Position numbers and translations under genes: made by a program
DNA from: Rugalucina vietnamica
Lineage: Eukaryota; Mollusca; Bivalvia; Lucinida; Lucinidae
Direction: 5' to 3'
Length of the DNA stretch: 64,000 nucleotides
NCBI GenBank assembly: GCA_964017185.1
Contig: OZ024878.1
Span: 15,893,851-15,957,850 of the forward strand
The notes under the pieces: model-generated
Databases searched by the model: none
What the model was told of the DNA's origin: nothing
The model's input: only the letters and a program-made list of their open reading frames with translations
In this document: positions 11,040-22,253 of the stretch, piece after piece
How positions within the stretch are numbered: position 1 is the first letter of the stretch
How the letters are laid out: each line of letters opens with the position of its first letter

Positions 11040-13022
11040 TCGAAACGTTTATGAATATCAGAGGACCAATGGTCCTGTAAACGCTAACCAGAGATCTGAG
11101 ATATATACAAATAAATTTGTTTGACTATAATGGCATATACAAGTAAATAACCACAGGGCAGGGTCAGAATTCGGTTTCAAAATCATAAATATTCTGTCCA
11201 GTTGCCCATTTCCTGACTTTTACCCTTCAATGACATTTTAACAGCTTTTTGCATGTATGGCCTTAGTTGACCTTTCCTTAAATTTTGTCAAGGTCATCAA
11301 AGATCCATGATTTGTAAACAAGTTGTAATACTCTATTCCCATTTGCTACATGTCAAGTTTAAGTGCAACAGGTTCAGCAGTTCCGGAGACGAAGGTTTTT
11401 TGAAGGGTTTTGACCGTAGAAAGGCATGGCAGCTATCTTGGTCATGTGACCTGAATTATTTATAAACACATTAGTTTTCCCTTCATGTAGATGCTTCCGA
11501 TAAAATTTGACTTTGATTGGCCAAGGGATTTTTGAGAAAATGATCTTTGAATGCTAGTTTTATATTCATATACATGCATAATGCCCTGTGGTGGGGGCCG
11601 ACCAATCCCTGGAGTCCAATTGTTTTCAGAATCTTAAATCATAAGTCCATTTGCCCATTTCCTACAAGGTTTGCCCTTCAAATGACATTTCAACAATTTT
11701 ACCTTTGAAGAACATGGGCGACCTATGTTAACATTGCTGTACACAAGGTCAAGGTCATTCCATGGTCATGATTTATACAGCCTTTGTAGAGCTCCATGCC
11801 CTGATGCTTCATGCCAGTTTCAAAATTATAGGCCTTCTGGTTCTGAAGAGAAAGATGTTTAAAGGTTTTTGCTATTTATAGCAATGACGGCCATCTTGGT
11901 CATGTAACCTTGACAATTTATACAAACTTTCACCCCCCCCCCTTCCTTACGATGCTCCATTTAAAGTTTGGCTTTGAATGGCAAAGCAGTTTCAGAGAAG
12001 ATGTTTGAATATTATTGTCATATACATGTATATAGCTCTGGGGCAGGGACAGACAACCCCCTGGGGACAATTTTTTTCTCAAACATAACTTTTTTGTCCA
12101 GTTACATACTCACAGCAAGTTTTCCCCCATTAATTACAATTTACTAATTTTCCCCATTCAAATGCATTGACGATCTAAGTTGACCTTGCCGTAAAATAGG
12201 TCAAGGTCATCCCAGGGTCATGATTTATACAAACATTGAGCTCCATTGCCTGATGCTTCATGCCAAGTTTCAAAATTATAGACCAAGAAGATTTTTAAAG
12301 ATTTTTAAAGATTTTTGCTATTTATAGCCATGGTGGCCATCTTGATCATGTGACCATGACCATTTATACAAGCTTTCATTCCCCCTTCCTAACAATGCTC
12401 CACATAAAGATTGGCTTTGACTGACCAAGCGGTTTCAGAGAAGATGACGTTTGCATTGTCATGTACATATATATAGCCCCGGAGCAGGAGCAGACAACCC
12501 CGTGGGGATAAACAAATTATTTCATAGACATAAATCGTCTGTGCATTTGCATACTCCCAGCAAGTCCCTCCACTCCCCCCCCCCATTTTATCACGTTTTA
12601 CTAATTTTCCCCATTCAAATGCATTGATGATCTAAGTTGACCTTGCCGTAAAATAGGTCAAGGTCATCCCAGGGTTATAATTGGTACAAAGTTTCTAGCG
12701 CTCCATTGCCTGATGCTTCATGCCAAGTTTTAAAATCATAGGCCTTCTGGTTCTGGAGAAGAAGATTTCTAAAGGTTTTGGCCATTTATAGCCATGGCGG
12801 CCACCTTGGTCATGTGACCCGGACTATTTATACAAACTTTCGTTCCCCCTTCCTACGGATGCGCTACATGAAGATTGGCTTTGATTGGCCAAGCGGCTTC
12901 AGAGGAGAAGATGTTTGAAATTGTGAACGACGACGGACGACGACGAACGACAGACGACGGATGATGGGAGCATGTGTATACTACAAGCTCACATGTGAGC
13001 CTTCAGCTCAGGTGAGCTAAAA
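11040..13022 (+). repeat. Long interspersed repeat with four ~440-bp internal units (family R2)
   Basis: Four degenerate units begin near 11151, 11581, 12032 and 12473. Each has a CCC(C)TG-GGG motif, GGTCAAGGTCAT, GCCATCTTGGTCATGTGACC and TTGGCCAAGCGGTTTCAGAG. The block ends in a CGACGGACGACGACGAACGA-rich stretch and CTCAGGTGAGCTAAAA. The same 3' module ends the blocks at 53865-54607 and, diverged, 18706-19674. No coding potential. Confidence 0.8.
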
Positions 13023-13548
13023 AGCACACCCTACGATTGCCAGCATCTTTTGAAATGCCAAATCGCGTTATGCTGGTACAGTGAGTCTCACTAAAATGCG
13101 GATAGGTCTATCTATATCTTATTCGTTATCACCCGTAGCTATGCATATCGTATACGCAATCAACCGTAGCTGTACGTATCGTATCCATGCACGTCCAATT
13201 TTTAAAACATTGACTATTGCGACGTGGATATTATGTCGTTCAACCTGAGAACACCTATTTGGAACATAGATTTTCATTACTTCCAGACCGGCCGGTATCA
13301 CATAATGCCTAATGCCCCAAGTAAATACTAGTACGAGTATTTACCGTTTGTGCAATGTCTGCCAATATAGAATGTACCTTGGAATTTCTGCAAAGAAATG
13401 ACAGAATCGCCGACGTTGAGAAGAAACTAAAAATAACGACCGTTCCCCCCTAAAACTAGAATCACACAAACCTGGTGCGGGACTTCACTCTGTCGCTTTT
13501 TGACGAGTGCCGGACTTCACCAGAATGCCCCAAGATTGTGTTTTGGCC

Positions 13549-13850
13549 CAGAGTTCGGGTTCGGAGTTCGGAGATAGGACGGACCCAAACCTGATTCGGT
13601 GGGTTCGGAGTTCGACGAAATAATGGGCCCAAACCTGGTTCGGCGGGTTCGCAGTTCGGAGAAAGAATGGGTCCAACCAAGGTTCGGCTGGTTCGGAGTT
13701 CAGAGAAAAAAATGGGCCCCATACTGGTTCGGCGGGTTCGGTGTTCAGAGAAAGATTGGGCTCAAGCTGGTTCGGCGGGTTCGGAGTTCGGAGAAAGAAT
13801 GGGTCCAACCAAAGTTCGGCGGGATCGGAGTTCGGAGAAAGAGGTAAGAG
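13549..13850. repeat. GC-rich minisatellite, ~44-bp unit, about 6 copies
   Basis: Units start at 13637, 13681, 13726, 13769 and 13813 (spacing 43-45), with weaker ones before. The core is GGTTCGGCGGGTTCGGAGTT followed by CGGAGAAAGAATGGG. It is much more GC-rich than its surroundings. The unit length is not a multiple of three, so the repetitive open frames across it are not genes. Confidence 0.9.
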
Positions 13851-15202
13851 TTAATCGGCCCATATCTGCACCATCCATGTTGAAAAAGATAATATTTCTT
13901 CATGTACATGTCCAATGTATATATTACGAAGGCAAAGCATCAAATTGTTCCAGCAAAAACTGTCTAAGAAATTGGTTTTCGCATCCTTCTTTCCTTGCTT
14001 GTAGCGGTGTGTTCGCCTCCTTTTCTGACCACATAAATGTGATTTTCATCTAAATTCTTCAAACTTTAATAAATCAAATGTTCGCCAATTGAGCACAAAG
14101 GCAAATTTTATCTATATTTCTATATTTCAAAAGTTTTCGCCGTCTCTCCTTCCAAGCACCGTCCATGAGCGGTTCTGGGATGATTTGCATTCATGTAAAG
14201 TGTACTCTTGTGCCCTCTTGTGCTTATTACCTTGATTTTCTCTGGTTGCCTCCAGCCCTGGTTCCCCAATGTTTAACTTACATAGCTCATACACAATTAC
14301 CGAACAAATTAAACACACCGCTACAAACTGACTTTATGTAGTAAATGAACGCGCAATTTTTGCCGCCATTTTTTATCAGATACTGGGCTTTTCAAAGGGC
14401 GTTCAATTTTAAGTCGTTTACCCACTGCCGAACATACAGTGGTGTCAACTTTGTCACATTTTATGTGATTTTTGTGTATTTTTGCATTGTTTTTTATTTA
14501 TTTTGCTTATTTACCTATTTTCATTTTTTTCTTTCATTTTTTTCCAGTTTTTACCTGTAAATACATATTGACTCCGAAGAAGGCGAAAGCCGAAAGCGCG
14601 CTTAGTTTGATTTATTCTTGCAATGTTAATGGTTAAATCCCCCTATATACTTATTCCAATCATCTTTCGAAATCCTTTCTTAGGATCCAGTGCTACCGGG
14701 AAGATTTTTGTTTGGTGTTTGTCCTATATATATATATATATATATATATATTGTGCATTGTGTCTATATTTTGAAGGCAAAATATCAAATTCGTATGCAC
14801 GCTGGTCAGTCTGTACGTCGATTTGCCAGAGTTTACGACGGACTGTATGGGTTTACGCTATTTTTCAGAACAAAATGGCGGCAACCAGTAAGTAAATTTT
14901 GGAGTTTTCATTTTTAATCGCTATGATACTGTTCAGAAAAACATACACGGGATATGGACTATGAAATTGTTAGTTGGAAGAATACGAAATGCATCTGGCG
15001 ATTCATGTAAGCATGTAGAAATGCAATCAGGGTAGGTCATTTTTGTAAAAATACGTATCCTCATGTTCGGTACTCGAATATATGCCTTTCATGTAATGCT
15101 TAGTACATAAATCATCTACTGCAGCGTATATTCCAAATTAATATATTTCTATTATCACTGGCATATTGCATACCGTAAAATCTATGTTTACAAGTTTATA
15201 AA
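13851..15202. other. No gene seen; (TA)n microsatellite at 14725-14751
   Basis: Short open frames only, none with codon or splice support. A TA dinucleotide run of about 27 bases lies at 14725-14751. Confidence 0.6.
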
Positions 15203-15990
15203 TATACACCTCGCCAAAAGTTTAGCATATTCTAGTTTTATAGTGCTAAAGTAAAATGGCCTGAAAATTATTCCCAAAGCATATTACGACATCAGCATTT
15301 CATTGATTTAGAAAGAAAGCATGTCGTAGCAAAGAACAAATGACAGTTTTGTCTCGGCCTATCAGATTTTGTAAATTTTTGGATATGTTAATAATGCATT
15401 GTTTTAATGATATGCCGTGTTTCTTAATGCTGAATTTTGCACACTATATACGCTATGTCAGCACAAAATTGACCCCATGGCAAGGACGAGTATGTTGGAA
15501 CAATCTGTTATAAACACAAAGTGGAGACCAGGCCTCAAACAGTGACATTTCTGAAAGGAACAAAAATGTAAAGAAAGTATAGCAAAATTCAATGTTTAAC
15601 ATTTTGGAAACAAGTTTGTCTTTAAAGATGGCTAATGCCTATACCTCAAATGACATGATAATAATGTTATACCACATTATTATTCTATCTATTGCCTAAA
15701 GATTATAATAACGTTAGATTGAAAATACTGAAACTGTGTACTTTAAGACAAGATTTAAAAAAGGTGTCGAAAATAACTTTTTCAAACTAGTGACTTATCT
15801 TTTGTCATTCAGTATCTAACTAACTGCCGATTTTGAATCCGTAAAAGTCCTGATTGTTTCCACCGTGACCATGACATCGAATAGCAACAATTGTGTCAAA
15901 ATATTTATTCACTGGGATTAGTTCTTACCAGATATTTTTGCCTCCTTTTACACGTCAAATAATTATGCTAAACTTTTGACGAAGAGTATA
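15203..15990. mobile_element. MITE with 27-bp terminal inverted repeats, mariner-like
   Basis: The left end TATACACCTCGCCAAAAGTT and the right end (reverse complement TATACTCTTCGTCAAAAGTT), both continuing TAGCATA, match at 24 of 27 positions. TA dinucleotides flank the ends, fitting Tc1/mariner-type insertion. The interior of about 730 bp has no transposase frame. Its right end overlaps the first unit of the adjacent satellite. Confidence 0.8.
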
Positions 15991-17671
15991 TAAAAAATAT
16001 TTCAAAAATGCCCCATCAAAATCTCCTAAAATTATGGAAATATTGATTATGATATAATTCGGCTTGAAATGTGTAATTTCAGTCCTCACATTCAATAGAC
16101 AACGCTACAGCGACACTTTTTGGAAGACAAGTCTAAGCAAACTTTTGACGAAGAGTATATAAAAAATATTTTAAAAATGCCCCCATCAAAATCTCCTAAA
16201 ATTATGGAAATATTGATTATGATATAATTCGGCTTGAAATGTGTAATTTCAGTCCTCACATTCAACAGACAACGCTACAGCGACACTTTTTGGAAGACAA
16301 GTCTAAGCAAACTTTTGACGAAGAGTATATAAAAAATATTTTAAAAATGCCCCCATCAAAATCTCCTAAAATTATGGAAATATTGATTATGATATAATTC
16401 GGCTTGAAATGTGTAATTTCAGTCCTCACATTCAATAGACAACGCTACAGCGACACTTTTTGGAAGACAAGTCTAAGCAAACTTTTGACGAAGAGTATAT
16501 AAAAAATATTTTAAAAATGCCCCCATCAAAATCTCCTAAAATTATGGAAATATTGATTATGATATAATTCGGCTTGAAATGTGTAATTTCAGTCCTCACA
16601 TTCAATAGACAACGCTACAGCGACACTTTTTGGAAGACAAGTCTAAGCAAACTTTTGACGAAGAGTATATAAAAAATATTTTAAAAATGCCCCCATCAAA
16701 ATCTCCTAAAATTATGGAAATATTGATTATGATATAATTCGGCTTGAAATGTGTAATTTCAGTCCTCACATTCAATAGACAACGCTACAGCGACACTTTT
16801 TGGAAGACAAGTCTAAGCAAACTTTTGACGAAGAGTATATAAAAAATATTTTAAAAATGCCCCCATCAAAATCTCCTAAAATTATGGAAATATTGATTAT
16901 GATATAATTCGGCTTGAAATGTGTAATTTCAGTCCTCACATTCAACAGACAACGCTACAGCGACACTTTTTGGAAGACAAGTCTAAGCAAACTTTTGACG
17001 AAGAGTATATAAAAAATATTTTAAAAATGCCCCCATCAAAATCTCCTAAAATTATGGAAATATTGATTATGATATAATTCGGCTTGAAATGTGTAATTTC
17101 AGTCCTCACATTCAATAGACAACGCTACAGCGACACTTTTTGGAAGACAAGTCTAAGCAAACTTTTGACGAAGAGTATATAAAAAATATTTTAAAAATGC
17201 CCCCAATCAAAATCTCCTAAAATTATGGAAATATTGATTATGATATAATTCGGCTTGAAATGTGTAATTTCAGTCCTCACATTCAATAGACAACGCTACA
17301 GCGACACTTTTTGGAAGACAAGTCTAAGCAAACTTTTGACGAAGAGTATATAAAAAATATTTTAAAAATGCCCCCATCAAAATCTCCTAAAATTATGGAA
17401 ATATTGATTATGATATAATTCGGCTTGAAATGTGTAATTTCAGTCCTCACATTCAATAGACAACGCTACAGCGACACTTTTTGGAAGACAAGTCTAAGCA
17501 AACTTTTGACGAAGAGTATATAAAAAATATTTTAAAAATGCCCCCATCAAAATCTCCTAAAATTATGGAAATATTGATTATGATATAATTCGGCTTGAAA
17601 TGTGTAATTTCAGTCCTCACATTCAATAGACAACGCTACAGCGACACTTTTTGGAAGACAAGTCTAAGCAA
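15972..17671 (+). repeat. Satellite DNA: ten near-identical 170-bp units
   Basis: Units begin ACTTTTGACGAAGAGTATAT at 15972, 16141, 16311, 16481, 16651, 16821, 16991, 17161, 17332 and 17502, at spacings of 169-171. They differ by a handful of substitutions (for example CAATAGAC/CAACAGAC) and one inserted base near 17206. Such homogeneity means recent expansion or active homogenisation. The unit is AT-rich with no open frame. Each unit starts with about 20 bp of the terminal repeat of the MITE just to the left. Confidence 0.97.
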
Positions 17672-17758
17672 AAATTCAGTAAAATGGCGTTAGTGATAAA
17701 TGGCGGAAACTCGCACATCGATAAAACTTGTGCAATACTTCCGAATAAAACCTACAGA

Positions 17759-17997
17759 CCCCGTGGCCGAGCGGTTAAGAGCGCTGTTTCTTAATCACTC
17801 GATCATCTCACCGCTGTGACTGGTGTGGGTTCGAGCCCCGCTCTGGCCACATGTGAGACAAGCCATGTTCTGCTTGCGGGTGTGTCAGGTGGTTTTTCTC
17901 GGGGTTCTCCCGTTTTCGCCCCACCTACTGATTGACCCGTCTCATATGAGCTGAAATAATCTTGAAAGGGACGTAAAACTGAATTAAAAAAAAAAAA
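17759..17997 (+). mobile_element. tRNA-derived SINE (family S1) with 7-bp target-site duplication
   Basis: The tRNA-like head has A box TGGCCGAGCGGTTAAGAG and B box GGTTCGAGCCC about 50 bases on. A body with CTTGCGGGTGTGTC and TTCTCCCGTTTTCGCC follows, and the copy ends ACGTAAAACTGAATT plus 13 As. CTACAGA flanks it exactly at 17752-17758 and 17998-18004, proof of retrotransposition. It was mobilised in trans by a LINE. A diverged copy is at 40363-40575. It is not a functional tRNA gene: the acceptor ends do not pair well. Confidence 0.93.
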
Positions 17998-18004
17998 CTA
18001 CAGA

Positions 18005-18567
18005 AACGTTTAATTTGTTGCAAACAGCTAGAGACACATAAGAACGGAAACATTCAACATTGTTCAATGGTGTGCAAAGTGATATTCACAAAGATATGGC
18101 TGTTAAAAATAACAAGTATGCAAAAAATCTACGTCAAATAACGTAAACGACATAGCATGCCCGTATAATTCTAACGTCTGTCGCAGAAATTGCTATAAAA
18201 ACTAAAATTTTCTATCGATTTGCCTTAAACTTTCGACTGTAATCCTTCATGGATAGGGAACAAAAATATGAAAATTTGTTTGAAGTCAAATGAGAAATAA
18301 TGTTTTTATAGGAACTTTTGACTCGGCCAACGTATACAGAAATTCCGGAATCAAATGACGTTAATGTCTTGGCGTGCTCCAGGTAGCGCTAACACACATC
18401 AAACAAATTGTCATAGCAACGGCGTTTATCAAGCGATTCATCTGAAACTTTCCACATTAGTTTGAATTAAATTGACTGCAAACATATGTTAATTTTAGAG
18501 AAATCGCATCAGTACTTTTGAATTTATTAACAAAGTCCACGAACTTTTTGCTCGCCCCTCGTATACA
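18005..18567. other. No gene; possible mariner-like MITE end
   Basis: The stretch ends GAACTTTTTGCTCGCCCCTC then GTATA at 18541-18565, which in reverse (TATACGAGGGGCGAGC then AAAAAGTTC) looks like a mariner-type terminus. I could not find the matching left end. The right boundary coincides with the start of the R1 repeat and of duplication unit 1. Confidence 0.4.
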
Positions 18568-18705
18568 AAGAAAACATATCATATGCCGAGTGAGCAGCTA
18601 TTTCCCAATAGGCCAAATAGCCAAACTTAACTAAAATGTGAAAACGTAAATACATGTAAGGTGCAAACATGCAAACAACACAAAAAATCAACACCAACAC
18701 ACAAA

Positions 18706-19674
18706 ATAAGAGCTGTCGCAGGACTTGACTTGTGCTTTGCCACTACATCTGTTAAAATCTATGACCCATGACCTTGACCTCAAGGTCACTCAGGTGGGTC
18801 ATGATGGTACTGCGTAAAACTTTAGACCAATATCTAGCAACATGCAAAGTATCAACTCAATCCATCAATATGGTCAAGAGATATAGACTTACAAAAACAT
18901 TTACCAAAAACTTAAACACAAAATTTCTAAGTCTGTGACCTTGGCCTCAAGGTCATCCAGGGTGGGTCATGATGGTACTGCGTAGAACTTCAGACCAACA
19001 TCTAGCAACATGCAAAGTATCAACTCAATCCATCAATATGGTCAAGAGATATAGACTTACAAAAACATTAACCAAAAACTTAAACACAAAATTTCTAAGT
19101 CTGTGACCTTGACCTCAAGGTCACCCAGGGTGGGTCATCATGGCACTGCGTAAAACTTCAGACCAATATCTAGCAACATGCAAAGTATCAACTTGATCCA
19201 TCAACATGGTCAAGAGATATAGACTTACAAAAATATTAACCAAAAACTTAAACACAAAATTTCTAAGTCTGTGACCTTGACCTCAAGGTCACCCAGGGTG
19301 GGTCATGATGGTACTGCGTAAAACTTCAGACCAATATCTAGCAACATGCAAAGTATCAACTTGATCCATCAACATGGTCAAGAGATATAGACTTTTAAAA
19401 AACTTTAACCAAAAACTTAAACACAAAATTTCTAAGTCTGTGACCTTGACCTCAAGGTCACCCAGGGTGGGTCATGATGGTACTGCGCAAAACTTCAGAC
19501 CAATATCTAGCAACATGCAAAGTATCAACTTGATCCATCAACATGGTCAAGAGATATAGACTTTTAAAAAACTTTAACCGAAAGTGTGACGCGGACGCGG
19601 ACGCACACGTAAACGTAAACGCGCACGACCGAGGTGACTACAATAGCTCTATGCACTTTGTGCAGGCGAGCTAA
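18706..19674 (+). repeat. Tandem-repeat element, five ~168-bp units, inserted into repeat R1
   Basis: Units recur at 168-169 bp (GTCTGTGACC at 18931, 19099, 19267, 19436, plus a diverged first unit near 18767). Each carries TGACCTTGACCTCAAGGTCA or a close variant. The block starts AAGAGCTGTCGCAGG and ends with a GACGCGGACGCGGACGC stretch and GCGAGCTAAAA. It splits an R1 copy: the left part ends at 18705 and the right part resumes at 19676, while in unit 2 the same R1 copy is continuous (about 24417-24450). It therefore inserted after the duplication, or was lost from unit 2. Confidence 0.88.
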
Positions 19675-20390
19675 AAACAATTAGAACCAACACAGAAGTA
19701 TCGCCTTGGAACGATCAGTCATAGGCTTAAACTCTTTTTATAGGATCCTAACCTCACCCACAGCTTCTTCAGTGGTTCGCAATTAAAGGCTGTATTCTTT
19801 GATTCAGATTCAAGTAGGACGTAGAGACGAAAGCAACTTTAAACGTTACCTTTGGAAATAAATAATGCGTTTATGGCTGCCAAATACCGGTTTATTTTCA
19901 ATGGTGTTTCAACCTGAAATATAGGCTTGGTGGGTGTAATATAGTTTCTTATTAACCAAATGCTAACGCCATTAATTTTGAGTAATGGCATAAATGATTG
20001 ATCAGATTCGTGTAGATCGACGAATATCCGGATTTAGCATGGCATGAAGTTGTTTTACCCTACAAGATCTTGGCGAGTTGGGCTTACGTAGACCGTAGAC
20101 CGTAACGCGTTTGGCTATTAATAATGCGTTTAGGACGGTGTTTAATCGGAGTCAATGACATTTTTCGACATTAGCCAGAATGACTTAGCCAGGTGTGTTT
20201 TAGACCAATCTCCGATGAGTTATCATAATTATCATATGCTTCCGGATAAAATTATTTAATTCCATTCAGTTGTCTTTACCTGTACTCATAGATCTACAAA
20301 CGCACCACACAGGTTCGTTAGTACCAAAAACAAGCCATCGGGGTCAGCGTGATATGTGCTACGTTTAAATTGTAGTCCTTGTCAAAAATA

Positions 20391-20671
20391 ACACATTATG
20401 AAAACACGCCCATGCAATATGCAGAAATATTTTGGTTGTTAAAATGAATTTTTTTTTTATTTTTGCTCAAAACATAGATTGTGGGTACACGTTAGAACCG
20501 CCTCGGCGAGGCGGTTCTAACGAGTACCCACAGGCGGTTCTAACGTGTACCCACAATCTATGTTTTGGAGCAAAAATAAGAAAAGTAGGTATACCCCTGC
20601 ATACCCAAGTTTTATTATATAGAAGTGGGGTTTAAGGGGTATATATTGCACGGACATGTTTTCCTGATGTG
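20391..20671 (-). mobile_element. Foldback MITE family F1, copy 1
   Basis: The ends are imperfect ~26-bp inverted repeats (CACATTATGAAAACACGCCC on the left; CACATCAGGAAAACATGTCC in reverse on the right). The core is a long palindrome centred on CCGCCTCGGCGAGGCGG, flanked by GTTCTAACG and by AAACATAGATTGTGGGTAC and its reverse. In this copy part of the palindrome is duplicated (extra GGCGGTTCTAACGTGTACC). The family recurs at 23513, 25546, 28701, 53220, 62831 and, diverged, 49556. Confidence 0.9.
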
Positions 20672-20897
20672 ACTTACTTTTGTGACGTTGTATTAATTGC
20701 TGTTTGTCGTTTCCAAGACCGAATTTTAATTGTTGACTTGGATTTATATTTCACTTTACAGTGTCTGAACTATTAGCACTTGAACGAAAGGGTGAGGACT
20801 TTTTTCACATTTATAAATGTTTAGTTATTTTGCAAAAGTCCGTCCACGCAGTTTTGTTATTTTATACGTATAATTATTTACTGCTCAGTTGAATCGG

Positions 20898-21455
20898 ACT
20901 ATTTATTTTATACTTTACAGTGAAAACCAATGTATATCAAAACTTGATAAAATTGGTATTTTCACTGATATGAAATTTCACTGATATCAAATCTCACTGA
21001 TATCAAAAGTCACTAGTGACTGATATCAGCCTATATCTTCACTGTAGATTTTGGATTACTTCTGACGTTTCCATTTACTTGACGTCATTAAATGGTGTCT
21101 CACTTCAGAAATTCAAACGCCTATAACTCCGTTATTTATGAACAAAAACATAAAGTGTGGGTATTCATTTTCTTAGTTAGAACGTAAGGAACAATGTGGT
21201 ACCAAAATTATTTGTGTTTTCAAAAATTTTTGGTTTTTGCATTTTCACGGCCTGCCTTGTAAATTGGAAAATGCCCGTGTATTGTATAAAATAAAAAGAA
21301 AATTTGCTTTTTTTCGGTGAATACCAAATATATTTCATCTCGTGAGTTGAAAACATAAAAATTTTCACTCGTGCTGCGCACTCGTGAAAATTCTGATGTT
21401 TTCAACTCACTCGATGAAATATATTTGGTATTCACCTCAAAAAAGCAAATATCCT
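20898..21455. mobile_element. Composite MITE, present only in duplication unit 1
   Basis: Unit 2 reads straight through this site (near 26086-26100). The first part, TACAGTGAAAACC ... TCTTCACTGTA (20918-21048), has Tc1/mariner-like CAGTGAA ends. The second part, 21304-21450, is a near-perfect palindrome around CACTCGTGCTGCGCACTCGTG. The same two-part element is at 61830-62215. Fourteen bases of host sequence are replaced at the insertion. Confidence 0.85.
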
Positions 21456-21683
21456 CTATTTATTCAGTATATCGATTTTATCCATTTTAGCATTTTTACT
21501 TAATTTTATCTTTTTTCTCACTAATAATGCTATATTCGTAATATGCTAGTACCTACTGATACCATTTTATACATTTCTGATTTTGAAGCATTTATTTGAA
21601 TTTATAACTCATATTTAAATTGTTTATTAATATTTATGAATAAAAGTATGTAAATAATAACGCTCGAATCAAGTCATTTAAGA

Positions 21684-21831
21684 AATGAATTTCATTTTTC
21701 TGGTGTTCATGGAGCTATGAACCGCAGTGGTCGCGTGCAAAGTGAATGAACCCCGAAGGGGTTCATGTAAGCTTTGCTAGCGACCCACTACGGTTCATAG
21801 CTCCATGAACAACAGAAAAATTAAACTCATT
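21684..21831. repeat. 148-bp palindrome upstream of peptide gene 1
   Basis: Both arms contain GTTCATGGAGCTATGAACCG and AATTTCATTTTTCTG (reverse on the right). The centre is CCCCGAAGGGG. A near-identical copy at 26331-26480 precedes gene 2. It is probably part of a MITE, about 360-500 bases upstream of the ATG. Confidence 0.9.
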
Positions 21832-22192
21832 GCTTATATTTACATTCATTTCTCTCTATCGCTTGGTGAAAAATCACCAAGGCGGTCACATTTACCAGCA
21901 CACAGAGAATCTACACACAGTGTGTGTTCAAACAGCGGAACGGCGTCGACGCTTACAACGTCCAATCAGATTGGCGAGATTCATGTTTTTTGACGTCAAG
22001 TTTGGATTACGTCACGTCGCGTGACACAATGTTGTTCATGGAAGTATGAACACAGATGAACATCTAATGGTTCATCTAAGGAGGGTTTAGAAAAATGTAA
22101 ATATTATCTTATAATTTGTTATATCGTGTTATGTTATTAATCATCAGTTTCCACGTACGTATTTTGCCCATTCATTTCAGAATTTCGCCAAA

Positions 22193-22253
22193 ATGAAACT
22201 TTATCTGACTCTAGTATGTATTTGCTTGCTGCTGTCGATCGTAACTGTGGCAG
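22193..22253 (+). CDS. Peptide gene 1, exon with signal peptide
   Basis: 61 coding bases: 20 codons plus the first base of a Glu codon, then the donor GTAAGG. The sequence is identical to the corresponding exon of gene 2 at 26828-26888. Confidence 0.82.

Noticed and set aside
13462..14053. Repetitive open frames of 82-128 codons over the GC-rich minisatellite
   Set aside because: The unit of 43-45 bp is not a multiple of three, so the frames drift. No splice or start support.
17759..17850. Possible functional Ser/Leu-type tRNA gene
   Set aside because: A and B boxes are good, but the acceptor ends do not pair. The copy continues into a body and A-rich tail with a target-site duplication, so it is a SINE.
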